A stretch of 64,000 nt of DNA from Arthrobacter tumbae. Lineage in GTDB: Bacteria > Actinomycetota > Actinomycetes > Actinomycetales > Micrococcaceae. Below the pieces are notes generated by a model, which did no database searches, had not been told where the DNA came from, and worked only from the letters and a program-made list of their open reading frames with translations. Below are positions 24,865 through 33,752 of the stretch, in pieces. The translations under genes and the position numbers were made by a program. The stretch is from assembly GCF_016907495.1 (NCBI RefSeq), contig NZ_JAFBCC010000001.1:930001-994000 (forward strand), written 5' to 3'. Position 1 is the stretch's first letter. Each line of letters starts with the position of its first letter.

Positions 24865-26019
24865 TCAGCCCTCGGCTTTGCCCTGGCGCCAGTAGCCCAT
24901 GAAGGCGACCTGCTTGCGGTCGATGCCGACGTCGCGCACCAGGTAACGGCGCAGCCCCCGCACCACCGCCGCTTCGCCCGCGATCCACGCGTAGAACGGC
25001 AATGCGCCCGCGGGTTTGTCCGGATTCAGGGAGCCGTTCAGGGCTGCGGCGTCCAGGAGCTGCGGAGTTTCCCACAGGATGGTCTTGTCAACGTCGATGT
25101 CCTCCGGCTCCGGTCCGGCAGCGCGCTCCGGTCCGCCCGCGCGGCCGGCTGCGGCAGCGAGCGCCTGGCCTGAGGGCGTGTCGCTTCCGAGGCTGACGCG
25201 GAACGGCGCGGACAGGGACACCCAGCCCGGCACCCTGACGGCCTGGCGGACAGCGGCGTCGAGCAGTTCACCGTGAGGGCGGCCGCCGCGCACCAGCCAG
25301 CTGATACCGACGCCCGATCTGGTCTGGATGTCCTGGCAGTCCGAGCCGTGCGGAACCTCCAGGAACGCGTGGCCCTTGATGTCCTCAGGCAGCGACTCAA
25401 GGATGGCGCTGATCGCCGGAACAGCGGTCTCGTCCCCTGCGAGCAGAACGTTCTGGGCCAGGCCCGGACGCCACTCGATACCTCCGTAGGCGCCGGCAGT
25501 AGAGCAACTTGCGGCATGGATGTTAGGACCGATCAGCCACACCCGGTCCCCCGGTTCAGCAGCGGCGGCCCACTGCGAAGCCGGCCCGCCGTTGCCGGCT
25601 GCGTCGAAGTGCATCACGAAGTCGATGTCCAGCTCGGGAATCTCCTGCTCACAGCGGGAATCGCGGACCGTATAGGTGCGCATGTCACCGCGCTCGGAAG
25701 GCTCAAGGGACAGCCACTGCTGGTACCAGCCGCTGCCCGCGCCGTCCATCAGGGTCCCAAGATCAACACCGTCAGCACTCTCGCCATTGGCCGGCGGGAT
25801 CATCACCTTGATGCGCAGGTCCAGAGTGGAACCCTGCACGCCGAAGTCTGACAGGCAGGCGCCGCCGAAGGTGATGCGCCGGAAGTTGGAGCTGATGCGC
25901 TCCACGCGGGTCACCACCACGTTGAATGCGCGGACCGCCGGGACGACCGCCTGGTTGCCGGCGGAAGTCTGTGAGGGTGCCGCTGTCCTGCGGGTACGAC
26001 GGGTACTGACTTCTGTCAC
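24865..26019 (-). CDS. Siderophore-interacting protein (ViuB-like ferric-siderophore reductase)
   Basis: A 384-residue flavoprotein. An FAD-binding region around RISSNFRRITFGG and an NAD(P)H-binding region are followed by the C-terminal signature FYAWIAGEAAVVRGLRRYL and MGYWRQGKAEG. It releases iron from imported ferric siderophores by reduction. It is longer than typical family members because of an extended N-terminus and an insert near residue 290. Its ATG overlaps the stop of the ATPase gene, so it is the last gene of the siderophore import operon. Confidence 0.9.
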   Translation of the reverse strand: MTEVSTRRTRRTAAPSQTSAGNQAVVPAVRAFNVVVTRVERISSNFRRITFGGACLSDFGVQGSTLDLRIKVMIPPANGESADGVDLGTLMDGAGSGWYQQWLSLEPSERGDMRTYTVRDSRCEQEIPELDIDFVMHFDAAGNGGPASQWAAAAEPGDRVWLIGPNIHAASCSTAGAYGGIEWRPGLAQNVLLAGDETAVPAISAILESLPEDIKGHAFLEVPHGSDCQDIQTRSGVGISWLVRGGRPHGELLDAAVRQAVRVPGWVSLSAPFRVSLGSDTPSGQALAAAAGRAGGPERAAGPEPEDIDVDKTILWETPQLLDAAALNGSLNPDKPAGALPFYAWIAGEAAVVRGLRRYLVRDVGIDRKQVAFMGYWRQGKAEG

Positions 26020-26903
26020 GATGCTGCCTCCATGGTCAGAGCGGGGAGCCCGTCCTGCGGGTTCGCTAAAAAACCCGCGATGCCATCCCGGGTGGTTTCT
26101 GTGGCTACGTTCTTCGGTGCGGAGTGGTGCCGCCCCAGGGGCACCACCATGGGTGTACCCGAGACCGGATCGGGAATGACGCGGGATTCCAGGCCGAAGA
26201 CGTCAGCGACGGTCGCCTCCGTGACGACGTCCGACGGCGGTCCCTCGGCGACAATCCGGCCGCCCTTCATCGCGATGAGGTGGTCTGCATAGCGCGCAGC
26301 GAGGTTGAGGTCATGCAGCACGATGGCAACGGTGGTTCCGGCACTGCGGTTCAGGTCGGTGATGAGGTCGAGGACTTCCACCTGGTGCGCCACGTCGAGG
26401 AAGGTGGTCGGTTCATCGAGCAGCAGGATGTCCGTCTGCTGCGCCAGCGCCATCGCAATCCAGACGCGCTGGCGCTGGCCGCCGGAAAGCTCATCGACGT
26501 TGCGGTCTGCCAGTTCCATAGTGTCGGTGACGCGCAGCGCTGCGGCGACCGCGGCGTCGTCGTCCGCGTTCCACTGGCGGAACCAGCCCTGATGCGGGTA
26601 GCGGCCGCGGCCCACCAGGTCCACCACGGCGATGCCGTCCGGGGCGACCGGCGTCTGCGGAAGCAGGCCAAGGGTCTTTGCCACCGAGCGGGTGGAGAGC
26701 GAATGGATGTCCTTGCCGTCCAGCAGCACCGTACCCGCGGCGGGCTTGAGCAGCCGCGCCAAGCCGCGCAGCAGGGTGGACTTGCCGCAGGCGTTCGCTC
26801 CGACGATGACGGTGACCTTTCCGGCCGGCAGCTCAACCGTCAGGTCCTCCACTACCCGGCGGTTGTCATATGCAAGGGTCAGGTTTTCGGCGTTCAACCT
26901 CAT
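26016..26903 (-). CDS. Siderophore ABC transporter ATPase (FepC/FecE-like)
   Basis: A 295-residue ATPase. Walker A GANACGKST lies near 35-43, signature LSGGQRQRVWIAMAL is present, and Walker B is ILLLDEPTTFLD. The family powers FecCD-type permeases. It begins one base after the permease stop and overlaps the reductase gene. The C-terminal 40 residues extend beyond the usual domain. Confidence 0.93.
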   Translation of the reverse strand: MRLNAENLTLAYDNRRVVEDLTVELPAGKVTVIVGANACGKSTLLRGLARLLKPAAGTVLLDGKDIHSLSTRSVAKTLGLLPQTPVAPDGIAVVDLVGRGRYPHQGWFRQWNADDDAAVAAALRVTDTMELADRNVDELSGGQRQRVWIAMALAQQTDILLLDEPTTFLDVAHQVEVLDLITDLNRSAGTTVAIVLHDLNLAARYADHLIAMKGGRIVAEGPPSDVVTEATVADVFGLESRVIPDPVSGTPMVVPLGRHHSAPKNVATETTRDGIAGFLANPQDGLPALTMEAAS

Positions 26904-26904
26904 G

Positions 26905-27969
26905 TCAGCCTCCCTGGCCTGAGCGGTTGGATGTAGCGAGAAGCCAGAGGAGGAACGGAGCGCCGAGGACGCCCGTAATCACTCCGACCGGCAGGGAAAC
27001 GCCCGGGATCAGGTTGGCACCCAGGAAATCTCCCGCGAGGACGATCACGGCACCGACCAGCGCAGCAGTCACCAGCGGGCGGTAGCCGCCGAGGAATCGC
27101 CGCGCAATCGGCCCGGAGAGAAACGCGATGAAGGCAACCGGTCCGGCTGCCGCCGTCGCAATCGCCGCGAGCAGCACGCCGGTGACAATGAGGGCCAGCC
27201 GTGAGCGTTCCACGTTCACGCCCAGGCCGGCTGCGGCGTCATCCCCCAGTTCCAGCCCGCGCAGCGAGCGGGACAGGACGACGACGGCGGGGGTCAGGAC
27301 CGCCAGCGCAACGAACAGTATGGTCACCCGGTCCCAGTTGCTCGAGTTCAGTGAGCCGTTCAGCCAGGTGAGGGCGTCCGAGGCAACCCTGATGTCCGTG
27401 CGCGTCAGGAGGAAGCTGACCACTGACTGCAGGACTGCTGAGAATCCGATGCCCACCAGGATGAGCCGGTAGCCGGCCACCGCGCCTCGCCGGGACAGGA
27501 AGTAGATGGCCAGGGCGACGGCGAGGGCTCCGGCCATCGCGAACCCGGAAAGCACCAGGCCGGATGCGCCGAGGAATGCGATCGCGAAGACTGCCGACGC
27601 GCTGGCGCCATAACTGATGCCGATGATGTCCGGGCTGGCGAGCGGGTTGCGCAGCATCGTCTGGAACACCGCGCCGGCCACACCGAACGCGCCGCCGATC
27701 ATAATGCCGATCAGCACGCGCGGGATCCGGTTCTCCATCACGATGAAGCTGGCCCCGGGGATATCGGCACCCGCGACGATGCGCAAGAAATCGGGGATGG
27801 TCACGGTGTAGCGGCCCAGCAGGAGCGTGACCGCGCTGAGCGCAACGACAAGGAAGGCCAGGGCACCGATCTTGACCGCCCGCTGGGTGCGCAGGTGATG
27901 ACGCCGTGAAACCACCAGGCGCTCCTCGTCGCGAAGCCCGGCGGGGGTGGGACGGGTGTCGAGGCTCAC
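26905..27969 (-). CDS. Siderophore ABC transporter permease (FecCD family)
   Basis: A 354-residue polytopic permease with about nine to ten helices. The motif ENRIPRVLIGIMIGGAFGVAGAVFQTMLRNPLA (residues about 90-120) is typical of FecCD permeases. A GTG at 27967-27969 overlaps the TGA of the upstream permease gene and gives the standard length; the longer frame to 28137 overlaps that gene and was rejected. It should form a heterodimer with the preceding permease. Confidence 0.92.
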   Translation of the reverse strand: MSLDTRPTPAGLRDEERLVVSRRHHLRTQRAVKIGALAFLVVALSAVTLLLGRYTVTIPDFLRIVAGADIPGASFIVMENRIPRVLIGIMIGGAFGVAGAVFQTMLRNPLASPDIIGISYGASASAVFAIAFLGASGLVLSGFAMAGALAVALAIYFLSRRGAVAGYRLILVGIGFSAVLQSVVSFLLTRTDIRVASDALTWLNGSLNSSNWDRVTILFVALAVLTPAVVVLSRSLRGLELGDDAAAGLGVNVERSRLALIVTGVLLAAIATAAAGPVAFIAFLSGPIARRFLGGYRPLVTAALVGAVIVLAGDFLGANLIPGVSLPVGVITGVLGAPFLLWLLATSNRSGQGG

Positions 27970-29018
27970 AGCTCGGCCATCTTCCGCCGCCGCACCAACC
28001 AGATGAAGACCGGGGCACCGATGACCGCCGTGAGGATGCCGACCTGCACCTCGCCGGGCGGGAGGATGACGCGGCCGAGTATGTCCGCCGAAAGCAGCAG
28101 GACCGGCGCGAGCACCATCGAGAAGGGCAGGATCCACCGGTAGTCAGGGCCCGTGAACGAGCGCACCACATGCGGAATGACCAGCCCGATGAAGCCGATT
28201 GGGCCGGCGGCCGCGGTAGCGGCTCCACAGAGTACGACGACGCCGAGCGCCGTGAGCGCGCGGGCAAGGGTGACGTTCTGGCCGAGACCGCGCGCGATGT
28301 CGTCACCCAGGGACAGGCTGTTCAGGACCTTGCCGGTGAGCAGGGTGAGTACGAATCCGAAAGCGAGGAACGGCAGCACCGGAACGATCACCTCCCAGCC
28401 GCGGCCGGCGACGGAACCCACCTGCCAGAACCGGAACGTATCGAAGGTCTGCTGGCTGGAAACCAGCACCGCATTGAGCAGTGAGACCATGCCTGCAGAG
28501 AGCGCTGCGCCGGCGAGGGCCAGCTTCACGGGAGTGGCGCCGTCGCGTCCGAGGCTCGCGATCGCGTAGACCAGTACGGCGGCGGCTGCGGCACCGAGGA
28601 AGGCGAACCAGATGTAGCCGGTGAAGTTGGTGACGCCGAAGACGAAGATACCGATCACGACGGCTAGCGCTGCGCCGGAGTTGATGCCGAGGATGCCGGG
28701 ATCGGCAAGGGGGTTACGGGCGACGCCCTGCATGGCCGCTCCGGCCAGTCCGAGCGCGGCTCCCGCGAGCAGGCCCACGATGGTCCGCGGGATGCGGGAG
28801 AGCACGACGGCGTGGTCGCCGTTGGCAGGATCGAAAGCGGTCAGGGCCTGGATCAGGGTTTCCACGCTGATTGGCCGGGCTCCGATTGCCAGGGACGCAA
28901 CACTGGCGGTTCCGAGGAGGGCGATGGCGGCGATGAGCTTTAATCCCCGGGCCGAGGGGCGCTTCGATGCACGCTGTTTACGAAGAACGGCCGGGGAGGC
29001 AGGCACGTCGACTGCCAT
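27966..29018 (-). CDS. Siderophore ABC transporter permease (FecCD family)
   Basis: A 350-residue permease with the FecCD pattern RIPRTIVGLLAGAALGLAG and RNPLADPGILGINSGA. It is the first gene of the permease-permease-ATPase-reductase operon, with a DtxR/IdeR-type iron box at 29074-29092. No substrate-binding protein gene is part of this operon; a candidate partner with the same box is at 50411-51469. Confidence 0.93.
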   Translation of the reverse strand: MAVDVPASPAVLRKQRASKRPSARGLKLIAAIALLGTASVASLAIGARPISVETLIQALTAFDPANGDHAVVLSRIPRTIVGLLAGAALGLAGAAMQGVARNPLADPGILGINSGAALAVVIGIFVFGVTNFTGYIWFAFLGAAAAAVLVYAIASLGRDGATPVKLALAGAALSAGMVSLLNAVLVSSQQTFDTFRFWQVGSVAGRGWEVIVPVLPFLAFGFVLTLLTGKVLNSLSLGDDIARGLGQNVTLARALTALGVVVLCGAATAAAGPIGFIGLVIPHVVRSFTGPDYRWILPFSMVLAPVLLLSADILGRVILPPGEVQVGILTAVIGAPVFIWLVRRRKMAEL

Positions 29019-29073
29019 GCATGCCTCCTTGAGCCAACACCTGAATTCGCCGGACGATCACCGGGACGGACTT

Positions 29074-29092
29074 AAGTAAGGCTAGCCTACGC
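29074..29092. promoter_or_regulatory. DtxR/IdeR-type iron box
   Basis: AAGTAAGGCTAGCCTACGC is a near-palindrome centred on GGCTAGCC and resembles the known actinobacterial iron-repressor consensus TTAGGTTAGGCTAACCTAA. It lies about 55 bases upstream of the siderophore permease operon. The identical 19 bases recur at 51523-51541. Confidence 0.85.
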
Positions 29093-29144
29093 ATGGCTGG
29101 ATTAGGAAACGGTTATGTTCCCTATTTCTCGGGATCACCACTTG

Positions 29145-30140
29145 TCAGGGGGCCGCTGTCGGCGCGGTTCCCCGCCCGAACGGGCTTCCGCCCAGGCGTT
29201 CACGCTGGTGATCGCTGTGCCAGTTCTCCAGGGAGGGACCCTTCGGCACAATCTGCGTGGGATTGATGTCCTCGTGAACCACGTAGTAATGCTTCTTGAT
29301 CTGGTCGAAGTCGAGAGTGTCTCCGAAGCCCGGCGTCTGGAAGAGATCCCGTGCGTAGCCCCAGAGTGCCGGCATCTCGGTCAGCTTGTTCCGGTTGCAC
29401 TTGAAGTGTCCGTGGTACACCGGGTCGAAGCGCGCCAGCGTGGTGAAGAGCCGCACATCAGCTTCGGTGATCGAGTCACCCACGAGGTACCGCTGGCCGG
29501 TCAGCCGCTCCTCGAGCCAGTCCAGGGCGGTGAAGAGACGGTCATAGGCGTCGTTGTACGCCTCCTGCGACCCGGCAAAACCGCAGCGGTAGACGCCGTT
29601 GTTTACCTCGGTGAACACCCGCTTGTTCACTGCGTCGATCTCCTCACGCAGTTCCTCCGGGTAGAGGTCCGGAGCCCCCTCGCGGTGGTACTCCTTCCAC
29701 TCCGTGGAGAAGTCCAGCGTGATCTGCGGAAAGTTGTTGGTGACAACAGCGCCCGTGGAGACATCGACAATAGCCGGCACCGTAATGCCCCGGGGGTAAT
29801 CCGGATCCCGGGTGAAGTACGCCTCCTGCAGCCGCTCTATCCCGAGCACCGGATCCTTGCCACCCGGGTCGAGGTCGAACGTCCAGGACCGTTTGTCATG
29901 CGTTGGCCCCGGCGTTCCGAGCGAGATGGCCTCCTCGAGACCAAGGAGCCTGCGGACGATGATTGCCCGGTTGGCCCAGGGGCAGGCGCGGGCAGCGATG
30001 AGCCGGTAGCGGCCCGGTTCCACCGCGAACCCGTCGGCACCGTCCCGTGTGATCCGTGTTTCGATGTAGGCGGTGTCACGCTTGAACTCCTTGCCGGAGT
30101 CCACGTAGGCGCCCTTGGTGCTGTGGTCGGATTGGCTCAT
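29145..30140 (-). CDS. Glutathionyl-hydroquinone-reductase-like (omega-class GST family) protein
   Basis: A 331-residue protein of the YqjG/ECM4 family. The N-terminal thioredoxin-like domain carries CPWANR with Cys53 as the redox cysteine, and a C-terminal helical GST domain contains YLVGDSITEADVRLF. Relatives reduce glutathionyl- or other thiol-hydroquinone adducts. Actinobacteria generally use mycothiol instead of glutathione, so the physiological thiol is uncertain. It ends 53 bases from the iron box of the divergent siderophore operon's upstream region and is co-directional with the copper protein gene behind it. Confidence 0.88.
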   Translation of the reverse strand: MSQSDHSTKGAYVDSGKEFKRDTAYIETRITRDGADGFAVEPGRYRLIAARACPWANRAIIVRRLLGLEEAISLGTPGPTHDKRSWTFDLDPGGKDPVLGIERLQEAYFTRDPDYPRGITVPAIVDVSTGAVVTNNFPQITLDFSTEWKEYHREGAPDLYPEELREEIDAVNKRVFTEVNNGVYRCGFAGSQEAYNDAYDRLFTALDWLEERLTGQRYLVGDSITEADVRLFTTLARFDPVYHGHFKCNRNKLTEMPALWGYARDLFQTPGFGDTLDFDQIKKHYYVVHEDINPTQIVPKGPSLENWHSDHQRERLGGSPFGRGTAPTAAP

Positions 30141-30149
30141 GGTGCCACC

Positions 30150-30578
30150 CTAGTGGCTGGACGAGCCGCTGGTGCGCAGTGTCTCGAGCAGCGTGGAGCA
30201 CGCAGCCTCACAGCGGCGGCAGGCCTCGGCGCAGATCCTGCAGTGATCGTGCATGGAGGCGTGCCGCTCGCATTCCTCCGCACAGTTCCGGCAGGCCTGC
30301 AGACAGGCCTCGAGCAGCGGCGCGAGCACGGCGGGATGGTGGCCACCCTGGCGCTGGAGCATCCGGGCAGTGGCGAGGCAGATGTCGGCGCAGTCCTGGT
30401 CGGTCCGGATGCAGTGCCGGAGATCGGCAATGCTTTCCTCGCCAAGACACGCGTCCGCACAGCTGCCGCAGGAGGCAACGCAGTCCAGGCACGCCTCGAT
30501 GGCGGCTGCGAGGTCCCCTGCCTCCAGGTGCCCGGAGGGCCGGGGGTGGGCGATGATCATGTCTGCTATATGGGTCAT
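30150..30578 (-). CDS. Four-helix-bundle copper-storage protein (Csp/DUF326-like)
   Basis: A 142-residue cysteine-rich protein with about 17 cysteines spaced on helical faces, for example CLDCVASCGSCADAC and CRICAEACRRCEAAC. Csp proteins line the bundle core with cysteines to bind many Cu(I) ions. No signal peptide is visible, so it is probably the cytosolic Csp3-like type. AAGGAGAAAATC precedes the ATG, which overlaps the stop of the YihY-like gene. Confidence 0.9.
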   Translation of the reverse strand: MTHIADMIIAHPRPSGHLEAGDLAAAIEACLDCVASCGSCADACLGEESIADLRHCIRTDQDCADICLATARMLQRQGGHHPAVLAPLLEACLQACRNCAEECERHASMHDHCRICAEACRRCEAACSTLLETLRTSGSSSH

Positions 30579-31681
30579 GATTTTCTCCTTGTCCGAGTAT
30601 CGCGATCGCGTCCGTACTTTTGGCGCAGTTCACGGCCCTTGTCCACCAGGCCGAGCTGCTTGTCCCGCTTCTTCTCCGCTGCCTTGGCATCGCGCGGAGG
30701 CAACTGGACTGTTTCTTCTGCCTCGATCCCTGCCTGCAGCTGACGTCCCCGCTCCAGTTCGGCGTCGAACTCGGCCCCGAAGAGCAGGGAGAGATTCGCC
30801 AGCCACAGCCACAGCAGGAAGATGATGACGCCGGCGATGGCGCCGTAGGTCTGCTGGTAGCTGTCCGAGTTCGCTACATAGATGGAGAACCCGGCTGTGG
30901 TCAGCGCAAGAACCAGCAGCGCAATGATGGAACCGACACTCACCCACTTGAACTTGGGCTGCTGCACATTGGGAGTCGCGTAGTACAGCACCGCGATCAT
31001 CAGCACCGCGAAGAACACCATGACCGGCCATTTGGCGATATTCCAGATGACCAGGGCCGTTGATCCAAGTCCGATCGCCCCGCCGATTGCTTCCGCCACC
31101 GGTCCGGACAGGATGAGCAGCAGCGCCATCAGCACCACCAGGAGCAGTACGACGACGGTGATCAGCAGCATGACCGGGCGAAGCTTCCAGAAGGGGCGCC
31201 CCTCTTCGACTTCGTAGACCCGGTTCATTGCACGCGAGAACGCGTTGACGAACCCCGAGGCGGACCACAACGCACCCAGCAGGCCGATGACGAAGGTCAG
31301 GCCCGCGGTCTCCGAGGAGGCCAGTTGCTGAATAACAGGTCCCAACGTGGTTTCGGCGTCCGACGAGACGTTGCCGAGTATGTTAAGCACGGTGTCCGTC
31401 GTAGCCTCTGCCTGCCCGAAGAACCCGAGAATGGATACCAGCGCCAGCAGCGCCGGGAAGATGGCCAGGACTGCGTAGTACGTCAGGGCAGCCGCCAGGT
31501 CAGTGCACTGGTCTTTGCCGAACTCGTTGATGGTCCGCTTGAAGACGTACCCCCATGCCGGCTTGGCAAGGTCAGTCGGCGCGTCCGGCTTCCGGGAATC
31601 ATCAGGATGCGGGCTCGAGGCTGCCTTGGCTTGCGTGGCTTCCTCTGCCGAGTCCGCTTTCGCGGGATCTCTCGTGGTCAC
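30575..31681 (-). CDS. YihY/BrkB-family membrane protein
   Basis: A 368-residue protein with about six transmembrane helices. Family motifs include AALTYYAVLAIFPALLALVSILG, with GFVNAFSRAMNRVYEVEEGRP in the central region and YGAIAGVIIFLLWLWLANL later. These proteins were once annotated as ribonuclease BN, but the activity is not theirs; function remains unclear. Its stop overlaps the start of the Csp gene (ATGA), so copper storage protein and YihY protein are translated in tandem. Confidence 0.9.
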   Translation of the reverse strand: MTTRDPAKADSAEEATQAKAASSPHPDDSRKPDAPTDLAKPAWGYVFKRTINEFGKDQCTDLAAALTYYAVLAIFPALLALVSILGFFGQAEATTDTVLNILGNVSSDAETTLGPVIQQLASSETAGLTFVIGLLGALWSASGFVNAFSRAMNRVYEVEEGRPFWKLRPVMLLITVVVLLLVVLMALLLILSGPVAEAIGGAIGLGSTALVIWNIAKWPVMVFFAVLMIAVLYYATPNVQQPKFKWVSVGSIIALLVLALTTAGFSIYVANSDSYQQTYGAIAGVIIFLLWLWLANLSLLFGAEFDAELERGRQLQAGIEAEETVQLPPRDAKAAEKKRDKQLGLVDKGRELRQKYGRDRDTRTRRKS

Positions 31682-31736
31682 GTTTCTACCTCCGGTTCAG
31701 AATTGCCTACACCAACCGAACCATAAGGATACTTAC

Positions 31737-31746
31737 TATTGCAATA
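31737..31746. promoter_or_regulatory. Palindrome in a divergent promoter region
   Basis: TATTGCAATA is a perfect 10-base palindrome, extended by ACT/AGT on the outside after a small gap. It sits between the divergent YihY and epimerase genes, in the only AT-rich part of the gap. It may be an operator, but no regulator is adjacent. Confidence 0.4.
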
Positions 31747-31801
31747 AGTGGTCGACCCTTTAGTGTGGTTTTCAGGCCGCACATCGATTGAAGGGTTCCA
31801 C

Positions 31802-32836
31802 ATGCGCATCGCTGTTATCGGAGCAACCGGAAACGTGGGGACGGCGCTCCTTCGCCGGCTCCAGCAGGCCCGCCAGGAGAACCCCGCCCTTGAGCTGGTC
31901 GGTATCTCCCGGAGGAAGCCTTCCCAGGACCACGCGCCCTACAGCGGCGTCGAATGGCACACCGCCGACGTCGGCACTGATGCCGGGCGCGCAAGCCTCA
32001 CCGACGCGCTGAAGGGGACTGACGCCGTCGTACATCTTGCCTGGGCCATCCAGCCCAACCGGGATGAGGAGGCGATGCACCGCACCAACGTGACCGGCAC
32101 GGAGAATGCGCTGCATGCGGCCGCGGACGCCGGCGTGCGGCACTTCGTCTGCGCGTCTTCGGTGGGTGCGTACAGCCCGGCACGCAAGGATCAGGTAGTC
32201 ACTGAGGATTGGCCCACCGGAGGCATCGCGACGTCCCATTACAGCCGGCACAAGGCCGAGCAGGAGGCCCTGCTGGACACCTTCGAACGTGATTTTCCGG
32301 AGATTCCCGTGGCGAGGGTCCGTCCCGGGCTCATCTTCCAGGCCGACGCCGGAGAGGAAATCGGGCGGTACTTCCTGGGTCCGCTGATCCCGAAATCGAT
32401 TCTCAACAAACTGAGCCTGCCGGTGTTGCCGATCCCTTCGGAGCTTGTGTTCCAGGCGGTGCATGCCGCGGATATGGCCGACGCCTACTGGCGGATCATC
32501 GACCAGCGGGCTTCAGGCCCCTTCAACATCGCTGCAGATCCCATCCTGACGCCACGCCTGCTGGGCGGGCTGCTCGGCGCCAAGCGAGTGTTCGACCTGC
32601 CGGTGCCCGTGCTGCGTGCGGTGGTGGCGGCATCCTGGGCCCTGCACATCCAGGCGACGGATCCGGGGTGGATCGACATGGCGTCGCAGGCTCCGGTCAT
32701 GAACACTGACCGGGCGCGCACCCTACTCGGCTGGGAACCCACGCGGTCCTCGGTTGCGGCGATGCGCGAGGTGATCGACGGGCTGGCGGGCGGCGTGGGA
32801 GTGCACGGCTCCCCCAGCCTGCGTCCCGGCGGCTGA
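31802..32836 (+). CDS. NAD-dependent epimerase/dehydratase family protein
   Basis: A 344-residue extended-SDR protein. The N-terminal Rossmann motif is VIGATGNVGTALL, Ser-Ser in CASSVGAY is the usual active-site region, and YSRHK supplies the YxxxK pair. The substrate is unknown. The ATG at 31802 gives the Rossmann fold immediately; an earlier ATG would add 18 unrelated residues. It converges with the sugar permease gene. Confidence 0.87.
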   Translation: MRIAVIGATGNVGTALLRRLQQARQENPALELVGISRRKPSQDHAPYSGVEWHTADVGTDAGRASLTDALKGTDAVVHLAWAIQPNRDEEAMHRTNVTGTENALHAAADAGVRHFVCASSVGAYSPARKDQVVTEDWPTGGIATSHYSRHKAEQEALLDTFERDFPEIPVARVRPGLIFQADAGEEIGRYFLGPLIPKSILNKLSLPVLPIPSELVFQAVHAADMADAYWRIIDQRASGPFNIAADPILTPRLLGGLLGAKRVFDLPVPVLRAVVAASWALHIQATDPGWIDMASQAPVMNTDRARTLLGWEPTRSSVAAMREVIDGLAGGVGVHGSPSLRPGG

Positions 32837-32855
32837 GGAACCACGCTTCACCCAC

Positions 32856-33752
32856 TTACTCCTTCACCGCACCCGCCGAAGCGTTCATGATCCGCTTCTG
32901 GAAGATGAAGAATACGATCGCCACGGGAACAGTCATGAGCGCTGCCGCTGCGAGCTTGAGCGGATACTGCGTCCCCTGGCTCAATGCCCCGGAGGCCAAC
33001 TGCGCGACGCCCTTCGTGAGTGTTGTCAGCGAGGGATCCTGGGTGGAGATGATGAAGTGGTTCAGCTCGTTCCAGGAGCCCTGGAAGGACAGGATCACAA
33101 TCGTCATCACGGCCGGCCGCGCCATCGGCAGCACCACGGACCAGAAGGTACGGAATGTTCCCGCGCCGTCGATCCGCGCCTGCTCCTCGACGCTCACCGG
33201 GATGGATTCGAAGAAGTTCTTCATGATGAACACGCCCGCTGCGTCGGCCAGCAGCGGCAGGATCATGCCGGTGTAGGAGTCGTAGATGCCCAGCTGATTG
33301 ATCACGAGGAACTTCGGGATCAGCAGCACGACGCCGGGCACCGCCATCACGGCGACCAGCAGTGCAAACACCAGTCCGCGCCCGCGGAACGGGATCCGGG
33401 CCAGCGCGTAGCCGGCCAGCGAATTGAAGAAGACCCTGCCGAGGGTCACGAACACTGTCACGATGAAGGAGTTCATCCCCCACAGCGGGAAGTCCGAATT
33501 CGCGAAGAGCCCCTCATAGGCCGCCACTGACCAATTCTGCGGAACCAGTCCCAGCGGGTTCTGTGCCGCTTCCGGCTCCGTTTTGAAGGACGTGGCCACC
33601 TGTACCAGGAACGGGAAGATGTAGATGGTCGCGAGTGCGATCAGGACCAGGTAAGTGATCCATGCTCCGCGTACCCTTTTGCGGCGCGCAGGATTATCAG
33701 TACGACGACGGCGGTTCGCGGCCGGTGGGGCGGGTGCTGTTGCTGTGCTCAT
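32856..33752 (-). CDS. Carbohydrate ABC transporter permease (MalG-type)
   Basis: A 298-residue permease with six predicted helices. The EAA loop contains EEQARIDGAGTFRTFWSVVLP. Its ATG overlaps the stop of the MalF-type partner. It is the last gene of the lacI-binding protein-permease-permease unit. No ATPase gene belongs to this cluster, so a shared ATPase (perhaps SugC-like, MsmK type) is expected. Confidence 0.9.
   Translation of the reverse strand: MSTATAPAPPAANRRRRTDNPARRKRVRGAWITYLVLIALATIYIFPFLVQVATSFKTEPEAAQNPLGLVPQNWSVAAYEGLFANSDFPLWGMNSFIVTVFVTLGRVFFNSLAGYALARIPFRGRGLVFALLVAVMAVPGVVLLIPKFLVINQLGIYDSYTGMILPLLADAAGVFIMKNFFESIPVSVEEQARIDGAGTFRTFWSVVLPMARPAVMTIVILSFQGSWNELNHFIISTQDPSLTTLTKGVAQLASGALSQGTQYPLKLAAAALMTVPVAIVFFIFQKRIMNASAGAVKE

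Noticed and set aside
29115..30743. Long plus-strand open frame of about 540 codons
   Set aside because: It is antisense to the GST-like and Csp genes, both of which have clear family motifs and ribosome sites. The frame is a by-product of high GC third positions.
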